Origin: Streptomyces melanogenes
GTDB lineage: Bacteria > Actinomycetota > Actinomycetes > Streptomycetales > Streptomycetaceae
Reading direction: 5' to 3'
Length of the DNA: 64,000 bases
NCBI RefSeq assembly: GCF_014649795.1
Contig: NZ_BMTS01000007.1
Span: 62,001 to 126,000 of the forward strand
Shown here piece by piece: positions 1-7,609 of the stretch. The position numbers and the translations under genes were made by a program. The notes under the pieces were generated by a model. The model had not been told where the DNA came from. It made no database searches and worked only from the letters and a program-made list of their open reading frames with translations. The first letter of the stretch is position 1. Every line of letters starts with the position of its first letter.

Positions 1-794
1 ACCCGGAAGTCGCCCAGCCGCTCGTGGCGCGCGGGCGGCAGCGCCAGGTGGTGCGCCATGCCGAGTGTCAGGGGGTCCGGGCCCGCCATGACGTCGAGCA
101 GGAGAGTGAGGTCGCGGGCCGTGCGCGCCATGGGACCGACGACGGCGAGGTCGGGTTCGACCGGCAGGGCGGGGGCGGGCGGGGCGATCATGCCGCGGGT
201 CGGCGCGAGTCCGAGTGTGGGCTTGTGTGCGTAGATGCCGCAGAAGTGGGCGGGGGTGCGCAGCGAACCAGCGAGGTCGGAGCCGGTGGACAGCGCGCCG
301 AAGCCGGACGCCAGGGCGGCCGCCGAGCCGCCGGAGGATCCGCCCGACGTACGACGGTGATCCCAGGGGTTGTTGGTGGTGCCGTAGATCTCGTTGAAGC
401 TCTGGATGTCCTGCAGGCCCACGGGCACGTTGGTCTTGCCGAGCACCACCGCGCCCGCGGCCTTGAGCCGCGACACCTGCACCGCGTCCTCGGCCGGCAG
501 GAAGTCCCGGTGCTGCGGCATGCCCCAGTTCGTGGTCAGCCCGGCGATGTTGTAGGACTCCTTGACCGTCACCGGGATGCCGAGCAGCGGCCGGTCCTCA
601 CCGCGGGCGCGCGCCTGGTCAGCCTCGCGCGCGGCGGTCCGTGCACGGTCGTAGTCCGGTACGCAGATCGCGTTGATCGCCTTGTCGTCCCGCTCGATAC
701 GGGCGATCGCCGCTTCGGTCAGTTCCGTCGAGGTGACGTCACCGGCGCGCAGGGCAGCCATGAGTGGTTCGGCCGTCTGAAGATTCCAGTCCAT
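1..794 (-). CDS. Amidase signature family enzyme, 3' end outside window
   Basis: Hydrolyses a carbon-nitrogen amide bond; the natural substrate cannot be told from sequence. The visible 264 residues start MDWNLQTAEP at the CAT at 792-794. They carry the amidase triad: Lys78 in VTVKES, the cis-Ser in GGSSGGS (151-157) and the nucleophile Ser177 in GSDLAGSLR. The family normally runs to about 450-500 residues, so roughly the last 40 percent lies to the left of the window. No signal peptide is seen, so it is probably cytosolic. It stands alone, separated by 95 bp from the GNAT gene on the same strand. The family call is secure; a specific role (for example in nitrile or acetamide use) would be a guess. 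Confidence 0.93.
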   Translation of the reverse strand, partial: MDWNLQTAEPLMAALRAGDVTSTELTEAAIARIERDDKAINAICVPDYDRARTAAREADQARARGEDRPLLGIPVTVKESYNIAGLTTNWGMPQHRDFLPAEDAVQVSRLKAAGAVVLGKTNVPVGLQDIQSFNEIYGTTNNPWDHRRTSGGSSGGSAAALASGFGALSTGSDLAGSLRTPAHFCGIYAHKPTLGLAPTRGMIAPPAPALPVEPDLAVVGPMARTARDLTLLLDVMAGPDPLTLGMAHHLALPPARHERLGDFR

Positions 795-889
795 GAATCC
801 GACCGTACTGACGTATGGGAGAGGGCACGAAATCCCGCTTCCCGCAACGAAATGGATGGCTGAATACGCCTCATACTCATCCTGCTCGA

Positions 890-1837
890 TCAGCTCCAGA
901 TCATGTTGATCTCACGCGCGAAGTTGCTGTATCCGGCGCGCAGGAAGGCGTTCGCCATCGGGATGTTGCCGAGGTCGGTGGACGCGCGGATACGGGGGAC
1001 GTGCTGCTCGGCGAGGACCCGGGTGCCCTCGGCCAGGAGGTCGTCGATGTAGCCGTTGCCGCGGTGTGCGGGCAGGACCGCGATGTAGGCGATGATGGGG
1101 TTGTAGTCGTTGCGGGCCGGGATGACGAACCCCACCGGCTCCCCGTGGGGCAGTGCGGCGATGCGCCACCAGTCCCGCGGACTCGTGTACTGCGCCAGCT
1201 CGTCCTCGTAGTGCCGGATGGCCGCTTCGCGTACGGACATCCGGGCCAGGTCATCACGGCCGTGCGCGTCCAACGTGCCCTCCATAGCCGAGCCCATCAG
1301 AGCCACGAGTTCCTCGCTGTCGTGGACCGGCCGGAAGGCGAGGCGCTTGCTGGGCTCGGGGAGGGGGAATTCCGGACGCCATTCCAGGCGCAGCCGCTCG
1401 ACGAAGAGCCGGGCGCCGGTCCGTTCCAGTACCGTCATGCGGTGCTCGACGGCTCGTCTGACCGCCGCGTCTTCGCGCCAGTCCGCCGGGACGAACAGGC
1501 TGTACTCAGGGGGACGCGATCCGCTCGGGAGGGTGGCGGCCATCGCGGTGTTCAGAAGGCGCACCCCGATGTCCACGGGATCGGAGCCCGAGGTACTGTC
1601 CGCGATGTCGAGGACGTCCAGCATGAGTGGCCCCGCGTCGCCGGCTGACCGGCTCCACCATGCCACCCTGGCCAGCAGGCGGTCACCGCGCAGGGCGACC
1701 CACATCCACTCCGGACGTCGACGGCCGTCGGCGAGGTCGTCCGCCAGCTCCTCGTTGAGGACGTAGGGCAGTTGGCAGAAGAGGTCGAGCTCTTCGCGCC
1801 CGGAAATCGGACGTATCGTCAGGTCGTTTGTGGCCAC
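890..1837 (-). CDS. GNAT-fold N-acetyltransferase
   Basis: A 315-residue protein with a C-terminal GNAT domain (roughly residues 180-315). It has the acetyl-CoA loop LPAHRGNGYIDDLL, followed by DLGNIPMANAFLRAGY, the usual alpha4/beta7 end of the fold. The N-terminal half looks like a degenerate second GNAT-like module, so this may be a tandem-GNAT protein; the acceptor is unknown. I chose the GTG at 1837 (V-A-T-N-D-L-T-I-R-P). The longer open frame upstream translates through the tRNA fragment at 1879-1920 and gives the well-known spurious string AGFEPTTSASRK. The gene abuts that fragment, so it may lie inside, or at the edge of, a former integrated element. Confidence 0.8.
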   Translation of the reverse strand: MATNDLTIRPISGREELDLFCQLPYVLNEELADDLADGRRRPEWMWVALRGDRLLARVAWWSRSAGDAGPLMLDVLDIADSTSGSDPVDIGVRLLNTAMAATLPSGSRPPEYSLFVPADWREDAAVRRAVEHRMTVLERTGARLFVERLRLEWRPEFPLPEPSKRLAFRPVHDSEELVALMGSAMEGTLDAHGRDDLARMSVREAAIRHYEDELAQYTSPRDWWRIAALPHGEPVGFVIPARNDYNPIIAYIAVLPAHRGNGYIDDLLAEGTRVLAEQHVPRIRASTDLGNIPMANAFLRAGYSNFAREINMIWS

Positions 1838-1878
1838 GGTGCATCCAACCGCGGTCGCCTTCGTCCGCAAACACCTTT

Positions 1879-1920
1879 TTCGGGACGCAGAGGTCGTGGG
1901 TTCAAATCCCGCCACTTCGA
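1879..1920 (+). other. 3' half of a tRNA-Pro (CGG), probable attachment-site scar
   Basis: The sequence opens with a proline anticodon loop TTCGGGA (anticodon CGG, G37). It continues with the 3' anticodon stem CGCAG, a variable loop, a good T-arm (GTGGG, loop TTCAAAT, CCCGC), the acceptor strand CACTTCG and discriminator A. No CCA is encoded, as in most Streptomyces tRNA genes. The 5' half is absent: the five bases before the loop do not pair with CGCAG and upstream is GNAT coding sequence. A 3' half breaking at the anticodon loop is the usual footprint of a tyrosine integrase. Confidence 0.75.
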
Positions 1921-1935
1921 CTTCGTAAGACCAGG

Positions 1936-1972
1936 TCAGGGGCCTGATCCGCATCGCGGGTCGGGCCCCTGA
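1936..1972 (+). terminator. Terminator behind the tRNA-Pro fragment
   Basis: A perfect 9-bp inverted repeat, TCAGGGGCC and GGCCCCTGA, lies 15 bp after the tRNA 3' end. It has the position and shape of the native transcription terminator of a tRNA gene. This suggests that the right-hand flank is the original chromosomal side of the tRNA locus. Confidence 0.7.
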
Positions 1973-2153
1973 GCGGTTTCCGGGGTCGCCCTGGGAGCCG
2001 TTTGGGAGCCGAGTTCGGAATCGGGCTCCCGGGTATCCGTGACCGCCCTACTCACCACGGGTTGCCGCTGTTCGTCGGCGGCCTCCCTCCGTGCCATTCC
2101 CCCCTCTCAAGCTGTGCCAGCTCGTCCTCGTCCAAGTAGTCCCACCCCGTCGA
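1973..2153. other. Spacer with GGGAGCC repeats and a decayed C-terminal coding tail
   Basis: No complete gene is seen. Just after the terminator GGGAGCC occurs twice, followed by GGGCTCCC that could pair with it. On the minus strand, in the same frame as the kinase gene and directly behind its TAG, an open stretch of 33 codons runs to a TGA at 2052-2054. It includes WDYLDEDELAQLERGEW and ends NSGNPW. It has no start of its own and looks like the tail of another protein. It may be debris of an integrated element. Confidence 0.4.
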
Positions 2154-3173
2154 CTAGCGGACCGCGAAGGCGGCCTGGACCTCGTCGGCGCGGTCGGTCC
2201 ACCAGTGCAGCAGCGCCTCGTCCGTCAGGAACATCTCGCCGAAGGCGGGGTCCTGGCGGTCGAGGTGGAACTCCAGTTGCCAGAAGTCGGTCACCCGCTT
2301 CCACCACAGCCGCTTCACGGCGTCGGCAAGGTCCGCCTCCGACAGGTTGATCACGGACCGGTAGCCGGAGCAGAAGGCAGCGATACGGTCGAGGTCGAAG
2401 ACGCCACCGACCCCGAACTGCACCTGCGCGGTCCGCGCGAGCTCCTCCCCGTACGGACGGACCCCGAGCCGGTCCCAGTCCAGGACCGCCACCACCCGGC
2501 CGTTCCGGCGCAGCAGATTGCGGTACTGGAAGTCACCGTGCGTCCAGCCGTAGGGCCCAGCCGGCACTTCTCCCTCCGGCCGGGCAACGGCGGACCGGGC
2601 AAGGAGGCCGCGCCGGTCGTGCAGGGCCTCGATGGCAGCCTTGTCGAAGTCGGTCACGGGCTCGGCGGGCAGACGGATCAGGAGAGCGGCGGCTGCCTGG
2701 TCGGCCTCGGCCACGTCACGGACGCTCGCCGCCGGTGCCGACTCCGGGAGCGGGCCGGGGCCGTGCCGACGCAGGCCCTCGTGCAGGCGGGCCAGGAGCG
2801 CGCCGAGATCGCGAACCTGGCCGAGCGAGAGGTCCGTCCCCTGCACGTGCTCCCCGTCCACCCAGGGCAGAACGCAGTAGCCGTGCCCGCCGACCTCCAC
2901 CACGAGATCCCCACCATCCGCGGGCAGCGGCGCCGGGACCGGAATCCCCTCGTGAGCCAGATCCACCAGAACTGCGAGGTTCCTGCGGACCTTTGGCAGA
3001 GGGACGTCAGTGACTTCCTTCAGCGCGTACGTTCCGGCAGCCGTCTCCAGCCGCCAGTTCCGGTTCATCAGACCATGGGCGAGAGACTGCTGGTCGCGCA
3101 CCTCACCCAACCCGAACCTGCGAGAAAGGGCGGGCAAGGCGGCCAGCAGTTCGTCTTCTCTGGTCGTATCCAT
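2154..3173 (-). CDS. Aminoglycoside phosphotransferase-fold kinase
   Basis: A 339-residue protein of the APH/choline-kinase fold. It shows a candidate ATP-binding lysine in ALKEV (Lys52), the catalytic loop HGDFQYRN (212-219, Asp214) and the metal-binding DWD (232-234), in the right order and spacing. These folds phosphorylate small hydroxylated molecules such as aminoglycosides, homoserine, choline or hydroxylated amino acids; the substrate here is unknown. The start MDTTREDE at 3173 is preferred over the longer frame because a GGGGGTG Shine-Dalgarno sits directly in front of it. It appears monocistronic. It should not be called a resistance gene without assay. Confidence 0.85.
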   Translation of the reverse strand: MDTTREDELLAALPALSRRFGLGEVRDQQSLAHGLMNRNWRLETAAGTYALKEVTDVPLPKVRRNLAVLVDLAHEGIPVPAPLPADGGDLVVEVGGHGYCVLPWVDGEHVQGTDLSLGQVRDLGALLARLHEGLRRHGPGPLPESAPAASVRDVAEADQAAAALLIRLPAEPVTDFDKAAIEALHDRRGLLARSAVARPEGEVPAGPYGWTHGDFQYRNLLRRNGRVVAVLDWDRLGVRPYGEELARTAQVQFGVGGVFDLDRIAAFCSGYRSVINLSEADLADAVKRLWWKRVTDFWQLEFHLDRQDPAFGEMFLTDEALLHWWTDRADEVQAAFAVR

Positions 3174-3352
3174 CACCCCCAGCACGGTACGCCGACACCA
3201 CATCCCGCACCGCAGTTCGTCACCCAAGTCCCCTGCGGGCTGAGGGCCTCCTGGCGACGCCGGGATCCCTCAAGACGGCACAGCCGCCCCGGCCGACAGC
3301 CAGGGCGGCCTACGGGACGCGGGGCGACAGATGCCCGGCCCAGGGGAGTCCC

Positions 3353-4342
3353 TTACCTGAAGAGGCGGTCGCTGCTGGTGGCCATGCGGTGGGTGGTGCC
3401 GTGGTGGTTCACCCAGTCGCGGACCAGGTTGATGGCGTTGGCGCACTGCCAGCTGTCGTCGTACTCGCGTACTCCGGTGAAGGCGCCGTAGCCCGCGATG
3501 ATGCCGTCCACACGGGCGTCGCCCAGCAGTTTGTCGACGTACCACGGGTCGTTGTAGGTGGTCGTCCAGGACAGCGTGGCCGCGAGCCGTCCGGCGGCAC
3601 GGTCCTGGGCGCCCTTCTTCAGCTCCGCGCAGGTGTTCCAGGTGGCTTCCGTGCAGTTGCCGAACCCCTTGGTGATGTCGGAGTCGCCGTAGTCCATCGC
3701 CCGGTGCCCGGTCGGGAATCCGGAACCGGACCGGTTGAACGCGCCCATGACCTGGTCGCGGGTGCCGGTCGTCGTGATGCCCTCCAGACGGCCGAGCTTG
3801 CCTTCCAGGCTCTGCCAGCCCCGGCCGCCGACGTCCGGGGTGCTGCCGCCGTGGTACTCGTAGAAACCGTAGAGCACCTGGATCCCGGCGGCCGTCAGCC
3901 GCTGCGCCTTGTCGCGCAGTCCGGCGACGCTGCACGCGCGGTTGGGTGCTTCTCCGCAGTAGTTGGGGTCCTTGATGTCCAGCCAGACCAGCGCCAGTCG
4001 GCGCCCTGCGTTGGCATGGGAGAGGATGCGGTCGATCATGCTGTCGAAGCTCGGGCCGCGCCGGTTCTCTCCGGCCGAGGAGCAGTCGTGGTACGCGCGC
4101 CATTCGTTCGGGTTGTACCAGGCGCAGACGTCGATCTCGATGCCGTTGGCGCCGTGCTTGAGCGCGGCGTCCACACCGTCCAGGGTGTCGACCCGGTGCG
4201 CGATGGCGTAGATCGCCTGACGCTGGTCGGCTGCCGCCGCCTGGGTCGTGCTGAGCGCGGTGGCACCGATGATGCCGCACAGCGCCATCATCAGCGCGCG
4301 CATCATCCGTGGGCCGGCGCCCTGTCGAAGGTGAGTGGTCAA
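3353..4342 (-). CDS. Secreted sphingomyelinase D-like phosphodiesterase
   Basis: A 329-residue protein with a Sec signal (about residues 13-38, ending AAAADQ). It then has a glycerophosphodiester-phosphodiesterase-like barrel. IAHRVDT supplies the first catalytic His and GANGIEIDVCAW the acidic metal ligands; YHDC resembles the position of the second catalytic His. This arrangement is characteristic of the sphingomyelinase D/phospholipase D toxin family shared by spiders, corynebacteria and actinomycetes. The C-terminus reads ATSSDRLFR, a partial version of the ATxxDNPW tail that distinguishes this family from ordinary GDPDs. Cysteines such as CSSAG and NYCGE could form disulfides. It is divergent from the NodB gene and no partner gene is seen. 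Substrate headgroup cannot be read from sequence. Confidence 0.8.
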   Translation of the reverse strand: MTTHLRQGAGPRMMRALMMALCGIIGATALSTTQAAAADQRQAIYAIAHRVDTLDGVDAALKHGANGIEIDVCAWYNPNEWRAYHDCSSAGENRRGPSFDSMIDRILSHANAGRRLALVWLDIKDPNYCGEAPNRACSVAGLRDKAQRLTAAGIQVLYGFYEYHGGSTPDVGGRGWQSLEGKLGRLEGITTTGTRDQVMGAFNRSGSGFPTGHRAMDYGDSDITKGFGNCTEATWNTCAELKKGAQDRAAGRLAATLSWTTTYNDPWYVDKLLGDARVDGIIAGYGAFTGVREYDDSWQCANAINLVRDWVNHHGTTHRMATSSDRLFR

Positions 4343-4680
4343 GAAAGGTTCCCCCTCATGTCGGTGCCCCGATCGGCCCGCCCGTTCGGCTTGGTCAAGA
4401 GCCGTGGGTGCGGTGCCTGGACCCCCCGAGCCTGCGGGAAGCTCCGTCCCGGCCGCCAGGACATCCCCGCACTCAGGGACGCGGGAACACGCAAGACGGC
4501 GTGTTCGGGCAGGTCGCTGTGCCCTGATGGTCCGTCGTTCGGGGAGAAGTGTCCGCGAACTCTCCCGGAATTGTCCGTGATCCGTAACAGAGGCATCCCC
4601 CGGCCGCCGTCACTCGTCCTGCCAGGTGGTCGCTAGGGTGACCGGGAATTCGGCGAGGGACTGCGCGAAAAGGGGCGGAC
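4343..4680. promoter_or_regulatory. Divergent intergenic region without genes
   Basis: These 338 bp separate the two divergent secreted-enzyme genes and must hold both promoters. No convincing open frame and no strong palindrome are seen. A purine-rich GAAAGGTTC lies just past 4342 and gives the phosphodiesterase gene a ribosome site (on its strand GGGGGAACC). Confidence 0.5.
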
Positions 4681-5451
4681 ATGGCACGGCATGGCGGGCG
4701 GGGTTGGTACGGCAAGGTGGCCGGGGCGGCGCTCGGGGTGACGGTGCTCGCCACCGGTGCCTCGGTGTGGACCGCGCAGGCCGGTACCGAGGGCGACTCG
4801 ACGCCCAAGGCGACCGCGCCGGCCAAGCCGGGCAGTGACGTCAAGCCGGTCGATACGAGCATCGAGCACGCCTCGGACGCGGGAGCGCGCGGCATCAACA
4901 TCACCATCGACGACGGCCCCGACCCCCGGTGGACCCCTCAAGTACTGGACCTGCTGCGGGAGTACGGAGTGAAGGCCACGTTCTGCATGGTGGGGACGCA
5001 GGCGCAGGCCCACCCGGACCTCGTGAAGAAGGTGGTCGCGGACGGGCACCGGTTGTGCGACCACACGGTGTCGCACAACACCGCCATGGACAAGAAGCCC
5101 CAGTCCTACCAGTCGCAGCAGATACTCGACGCCGAACGCATGATCACCGAGGCGTCCGGGGGCGTACGGCCGATGTACTACCGGGCGCCCGGCGGGGCGT
5201 TCACCCCCTACAGCCGCCAGCTCGCCGCTTCCCGTGGCATGCGCCCGCTGGGCTGGAACGTGGACAGCAAGGACTTCGAGCGCCCGGGGACGAACGCCAT
5301 CGTCGCCACCGTCGAGCGCGAGCTGCACAACGGACCGACACTCCTCTTCCACGACGCGGGCGGTGACCGTACGCAGACCGTCCAGGCCCTGCGGCGGATC
5401 CTGCCCCGACTCAAGGAGCAGGGCTACTCGTTCGGCTTCCCGGTGCACTGA
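4681..5451 (+). CDS. Secreted polysaccharide deacetylase (NodB domain)
   Basis: A 256-residue exported or membrane-anchored carbohydrate esterase family 4 enzyme, expected to remove N-acetyl groups from chitooligosaccharides, peptidoglycan or another polysaccharide. Residues 10-35 are a signal/anchor and 36-65 a linker. All five NodB motifs are present: TIDDGPD (75-81, base and metal Asp), HTVSH (128-132, metal His pair), RAPGG (168-172), NVDSKDF (Asp195) and LLFHD (221-225, catalytic His). It should therefore be active. The length is normal for a single-domain CE4 protein. The ATG follows CGAAAAGGGGCGGAC, a good ribosome site. It appears to be its own transcription unit. Confidence 0.92.
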   Translation: MARHGGRGWYGKVAGAALGVTVLATGASVWTAQAGTEGDSTPKATAPAKPGSDVKPVDTSIEHASDAGARGINITIDDGPDPRWTPQVLDLLREYGVKATFCMVGTQAQAHPDLVKKVVADGHRLCDHTVSHNTAMDKKPQSYQSQQILDAERMITEASGGVRPMYYRAPGGAFTPYSRQLAASRGMRPLGWNVDSKDFERPGTNAIVATVERELHNGPTLLFHDAGGDRTQTVQALRRILPRLKEQGYSFGFPVH

Positions 5452-5557
5452 GTCCAGCCCCCCTCCACAGCGCCCGCCCACGGGCCCGTACCCGCGCTGT
5501 TCAGCCGACGGTGAAGACCGGCCCGCCCGGGCTCGACGATCACTACGGTCGAGTCCC

Positions 5558-6298
5558 ATGACGACGGTTACCACGCGCACGGTCACCTACCCCGCCGACG
5601 GCCTCACGATGATCGGGCACCTCGCGCTCCCCGCCGGTGTCGACCGGCGGCCCGCAGTCCTGATCGGGCCCGAGGGGACGGGCCTGAACGACTTCCAGCG
5701 CCGCCGGGCCGACGCCCTCGCCGAACTGGGCTATGTGGCGCTGGCCTTCGACATCAACGGCGGGCGCTGGTTCACCGACCCCGAGGAGATGCTGGCGCAC
5801 GCGCTTCCGCTGCTCGCCGACCCCGACCGGATGCGGGACATCGGCCACGCGGCACTCGATGTGCTGCGCGCCGAACCGAGGAGCGACCTCGACCGGATCG
5901 CCGCCATCGGATACGGCACCGGGGGCGCGATCGTGCTGGAACTAGGGCGCGACGGCGTCGACCTGCAAGCGATCGGCACGGTCAACGCACTGACCACGGG
6001 CCGACCGGGCGAGGCGGCGCGCATCCGTTGCCCCGTGTGGGCGGGGGTCGGATCGGAGGACCCGATCATGCCCGCCGAGCAACGGGACGCCTTCGCCGCC
6101 GAGATGCAGGCCGCGGGCGTCGACTGGCGCCTCGTGGTCTACGGCGGGGCCCTGCACGCCTTCCACCACCCGCCGGTCGACCAGGCCGTCCGCTCCGGCG
6201 TCGGCCACCACCCGGAGCACGCGAAGCGAGCCTGGCGCGACATCGTCGGCCTGTTGGCCGAGTGCATGCCGGTGACGGCTTCCGGCGAGTCACCGTGA
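5558..6298 (+). CDS. Dienelactone hydrolase-like protein lacking the nucleophile
   Basis: A 246-residue alpha/beta-hydrolase of the dienelactone hydrolase family (usual length about 230-250). The acid and histidine are present in SEDPIMP (Asp168) and GALHAF (His200). The nucleophile elbow reads GYGTGG (118-123), where family members have G-x-C-x-G-G, so position 120 is Gly rather than Cys or Ser. The fold is probably intact but classical ester hydrolysis is not expected. It may bind ligand, use another chemistry or be decaying. I chose the ATG at 5558 (MTTVTTRTV) because the family similarity begins there; the longer frame only shadows the NodB gene. Confidence 0.82.
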   Translation: MTTVTTRTVTYPADGLTMIGHLALPAGVDRRPAVLIGPEGTGLNDFQRRRADALAELGYVALAFDINGGRWFTDPEEMLAHALPLLADPDRMRDIGHAALDVLRAEPRSDLDRIAAIGYGTGGAIVLELGRDGVDLQAIGTVNALTTGRPGEAARIRCPVWAGVGSEDPIMPAEQRDAFAAEMQAAGVDWRLVVYGGALHAFHHPPVDQAVRSGVGHHPEHAKRAWRDIVGLLAECMPVTASGESP

Positions 6299-6334
6299 TG
6301 AGCGGACTCGGGATCAGGAACTAGTGTCGTGGGC

Positions 6335-6982
6335 ATGGTCGAACACGATGCCCTCAGTGCCACCCGCGACGCCTACGACGACGTCGCCCTCGCCTATGCG
6401 GAGCAGTTCCGCGACACGCTGCGTGACCGTCCCCTGGACCGTGCGATCTTGGGTGTCTTCGCCGAGGCCGTACGTGCGAGTGGGGAGGGCCGGGTCGCGG
6501 ACCTGGGGTGTGGGCCTGGCCATATCACCGCTCATCTGGACGGGTTGGGCCTGGCGGCGTTCGGCGTTGATGCCTCTCCCGCGATGATCGAGTTGGCTCG
6601 CCAGGCCTATCCGGGACTGTCGTACGACGTGGGTTCGATGGCCGCGTTGGACCTCGCCGACGGTGTGCTGGACGGCGTCCTCTCGCGCTGGTCCATCATC
6701 CACACTCCGCCGCAGGAACTGCCCGCCATCCTGGCGGAGTTCCACCGCGTACTGGCCCCTGGCGGCCACTTTCTGATCGGATTCTCGGCGAGCGAAGGCC
6801 CGTCTCACCCGACGCAGGTCTACGACCACACGGTCGCGCCGGCCTATCGGTGGTCGCCCGATCACCTCGCCGCGATGCTGCGCACGGCCGGGTTGGCCGA
6901 GGTGGCCCGGCTGGTTCGCCAGCCCGAGCCCACCGACCGACGGCAGTTCCAGGAGGTCCAACTGCTCGCCCGCAAAGCCTAG
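6335..6982 (+). CDS. Class I SAM-dependent methyltransferase
   Basis: A 215-residue protein of the methyltransferase type 11/25 family. Motif I is VADLGCGPG (54-62) and is followed by the ribose-binding acidic Asp79 in GVDAS. The late motif LAPGGHFLIGF sits on beta5. The order and spacing are those of small-molecule methyltransferases, and the acceptor is unknown. I chose the ATG at 6335; a GTG two codons upstream would add only two residues. No ribosome site is obvious, which is common for Streptomyces leaderless or weakly led genes. Its neighbours are unrelated. Confidence 0.87.
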   Translation: MVEHDALSATRDAYDDVALAYAEQFRDTLRDRPLDRAILGVFAEAVRASGEGRVADLGCGPGHITAHLDGLGLAAFGVDASPAMIELARQAYPGLSYDVGSMAALDLADGVLDGVLSRWSIIHTPPQELPAILAEFHRVLAPGGHFLIGFSASEGPSHPTQVYDHTVAPAYRWSPDHLAAMLRTAGLAEVARLVRQPEPTDRRQFQEVQLLARKA

Positions 6983-7013
6983 ACAGCGGCCGGCCCGGGC
7001 AGACCCCAGCCCT

Positions 7014-7556
7014 TCAGCCCCGCACGTCCGGCTTCCAGTCCTGGACGAGGAGCCCGAGCAGCACCTCGTCCAGGAACTCGCCCATCACCCACGCCGAGGA
7101 GCGCAGCACGCCCTCGCGGACGAAGCCGTTGCGCTCGGCCGAGCGGAGCATCGCGGTGTTGTCCGACAGCGTCTCGATCTGCAGCCGCTGCAGGCCGCGC
7201 ACGACGAAGCCGTAGTGGCAGAGCACGGCGACCACGTCGGTGCCGTAGCCCTTGCCTCGGGAGGACGGCAGCAGTCCGAGGCCGATGTGCGCGAGCCGGT
7301 TGTGGTTGTCGATGCCCCACAGCGTCGCGGTGCCGACCAGCGTGCCGCCGTCCAGCTCCACCACGGAGAAGGGGACGTGCCCCTGCTCCTTGTCGTCCAC
7401 CACGAGCCGTGGATCCTTCGAGTTGGGCCCGACCGGCCGCCACGGCCCGGCCTCGGCGCGCGAGGAGTTGACCACGTCGTCGTAGAGCTCGGTCCGCAGG
7501 ATCGGGATGTCTTCCTCGTGCCGGGCCCTGAGCCCGACCTTGCTGCCTGTAAGCAT
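7014..7556 (-). CDS. RimJ/RimL-type GNAT acetyltransferase
   Basis: A 180-residue GNAT protein of the RimL subgroup, which acetylates protein N-termini or small amines. The acetyl-CoA pyrophosphate loop is SSRGKGYGTD (98-107), followed by ETLSDNTAMLRSAERNGF, the typical RimJ/L beta5-alpha4 segment. The length matches single-domain members. The ATG at 7556 starts MLTGSKVGLRARHEED, in the register usual for the family. It converges on the methyltransferase gene, with 31 bp between the two stops. Confidence 0.88.
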   Translation of the reverse strand: MLTGSKVGLRARHEEDIPILRTELYDDVVNSSRAEAGPWRPVGPNSKDPRLVVDDKEQGHVPFSVVELDGGTLVGTATLWGIDNHNRLAHIGLGLLPSSRGKGYGTDVVAVLCHYGFVVRGLQRLQIETLSDNTAMLRSAERNGFVREGVLRSSAWVMGEFLDEVLLGLLVQDWKPDVRG

Positions 7557-7609
7557 GCAGGCTTCTTACCCGACCGGATTCGCCGACAGCAAACCAATAA
7601 TGCCAGCTG

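Noticed and set aside
24..863. Long plus-strand open frame over the amidase gene
   Set aside because: Arg/Gly/Val-rich shadow of a minus-strand gene with complete amidase motifs; no family pattern on the plus strand.
1838..1954. Longer N-terminus for the GNAT protein
   Set aside because: It translates the tRNA-Pro fragment and gives a known artefact string; the GTG at 1837 is a better start.
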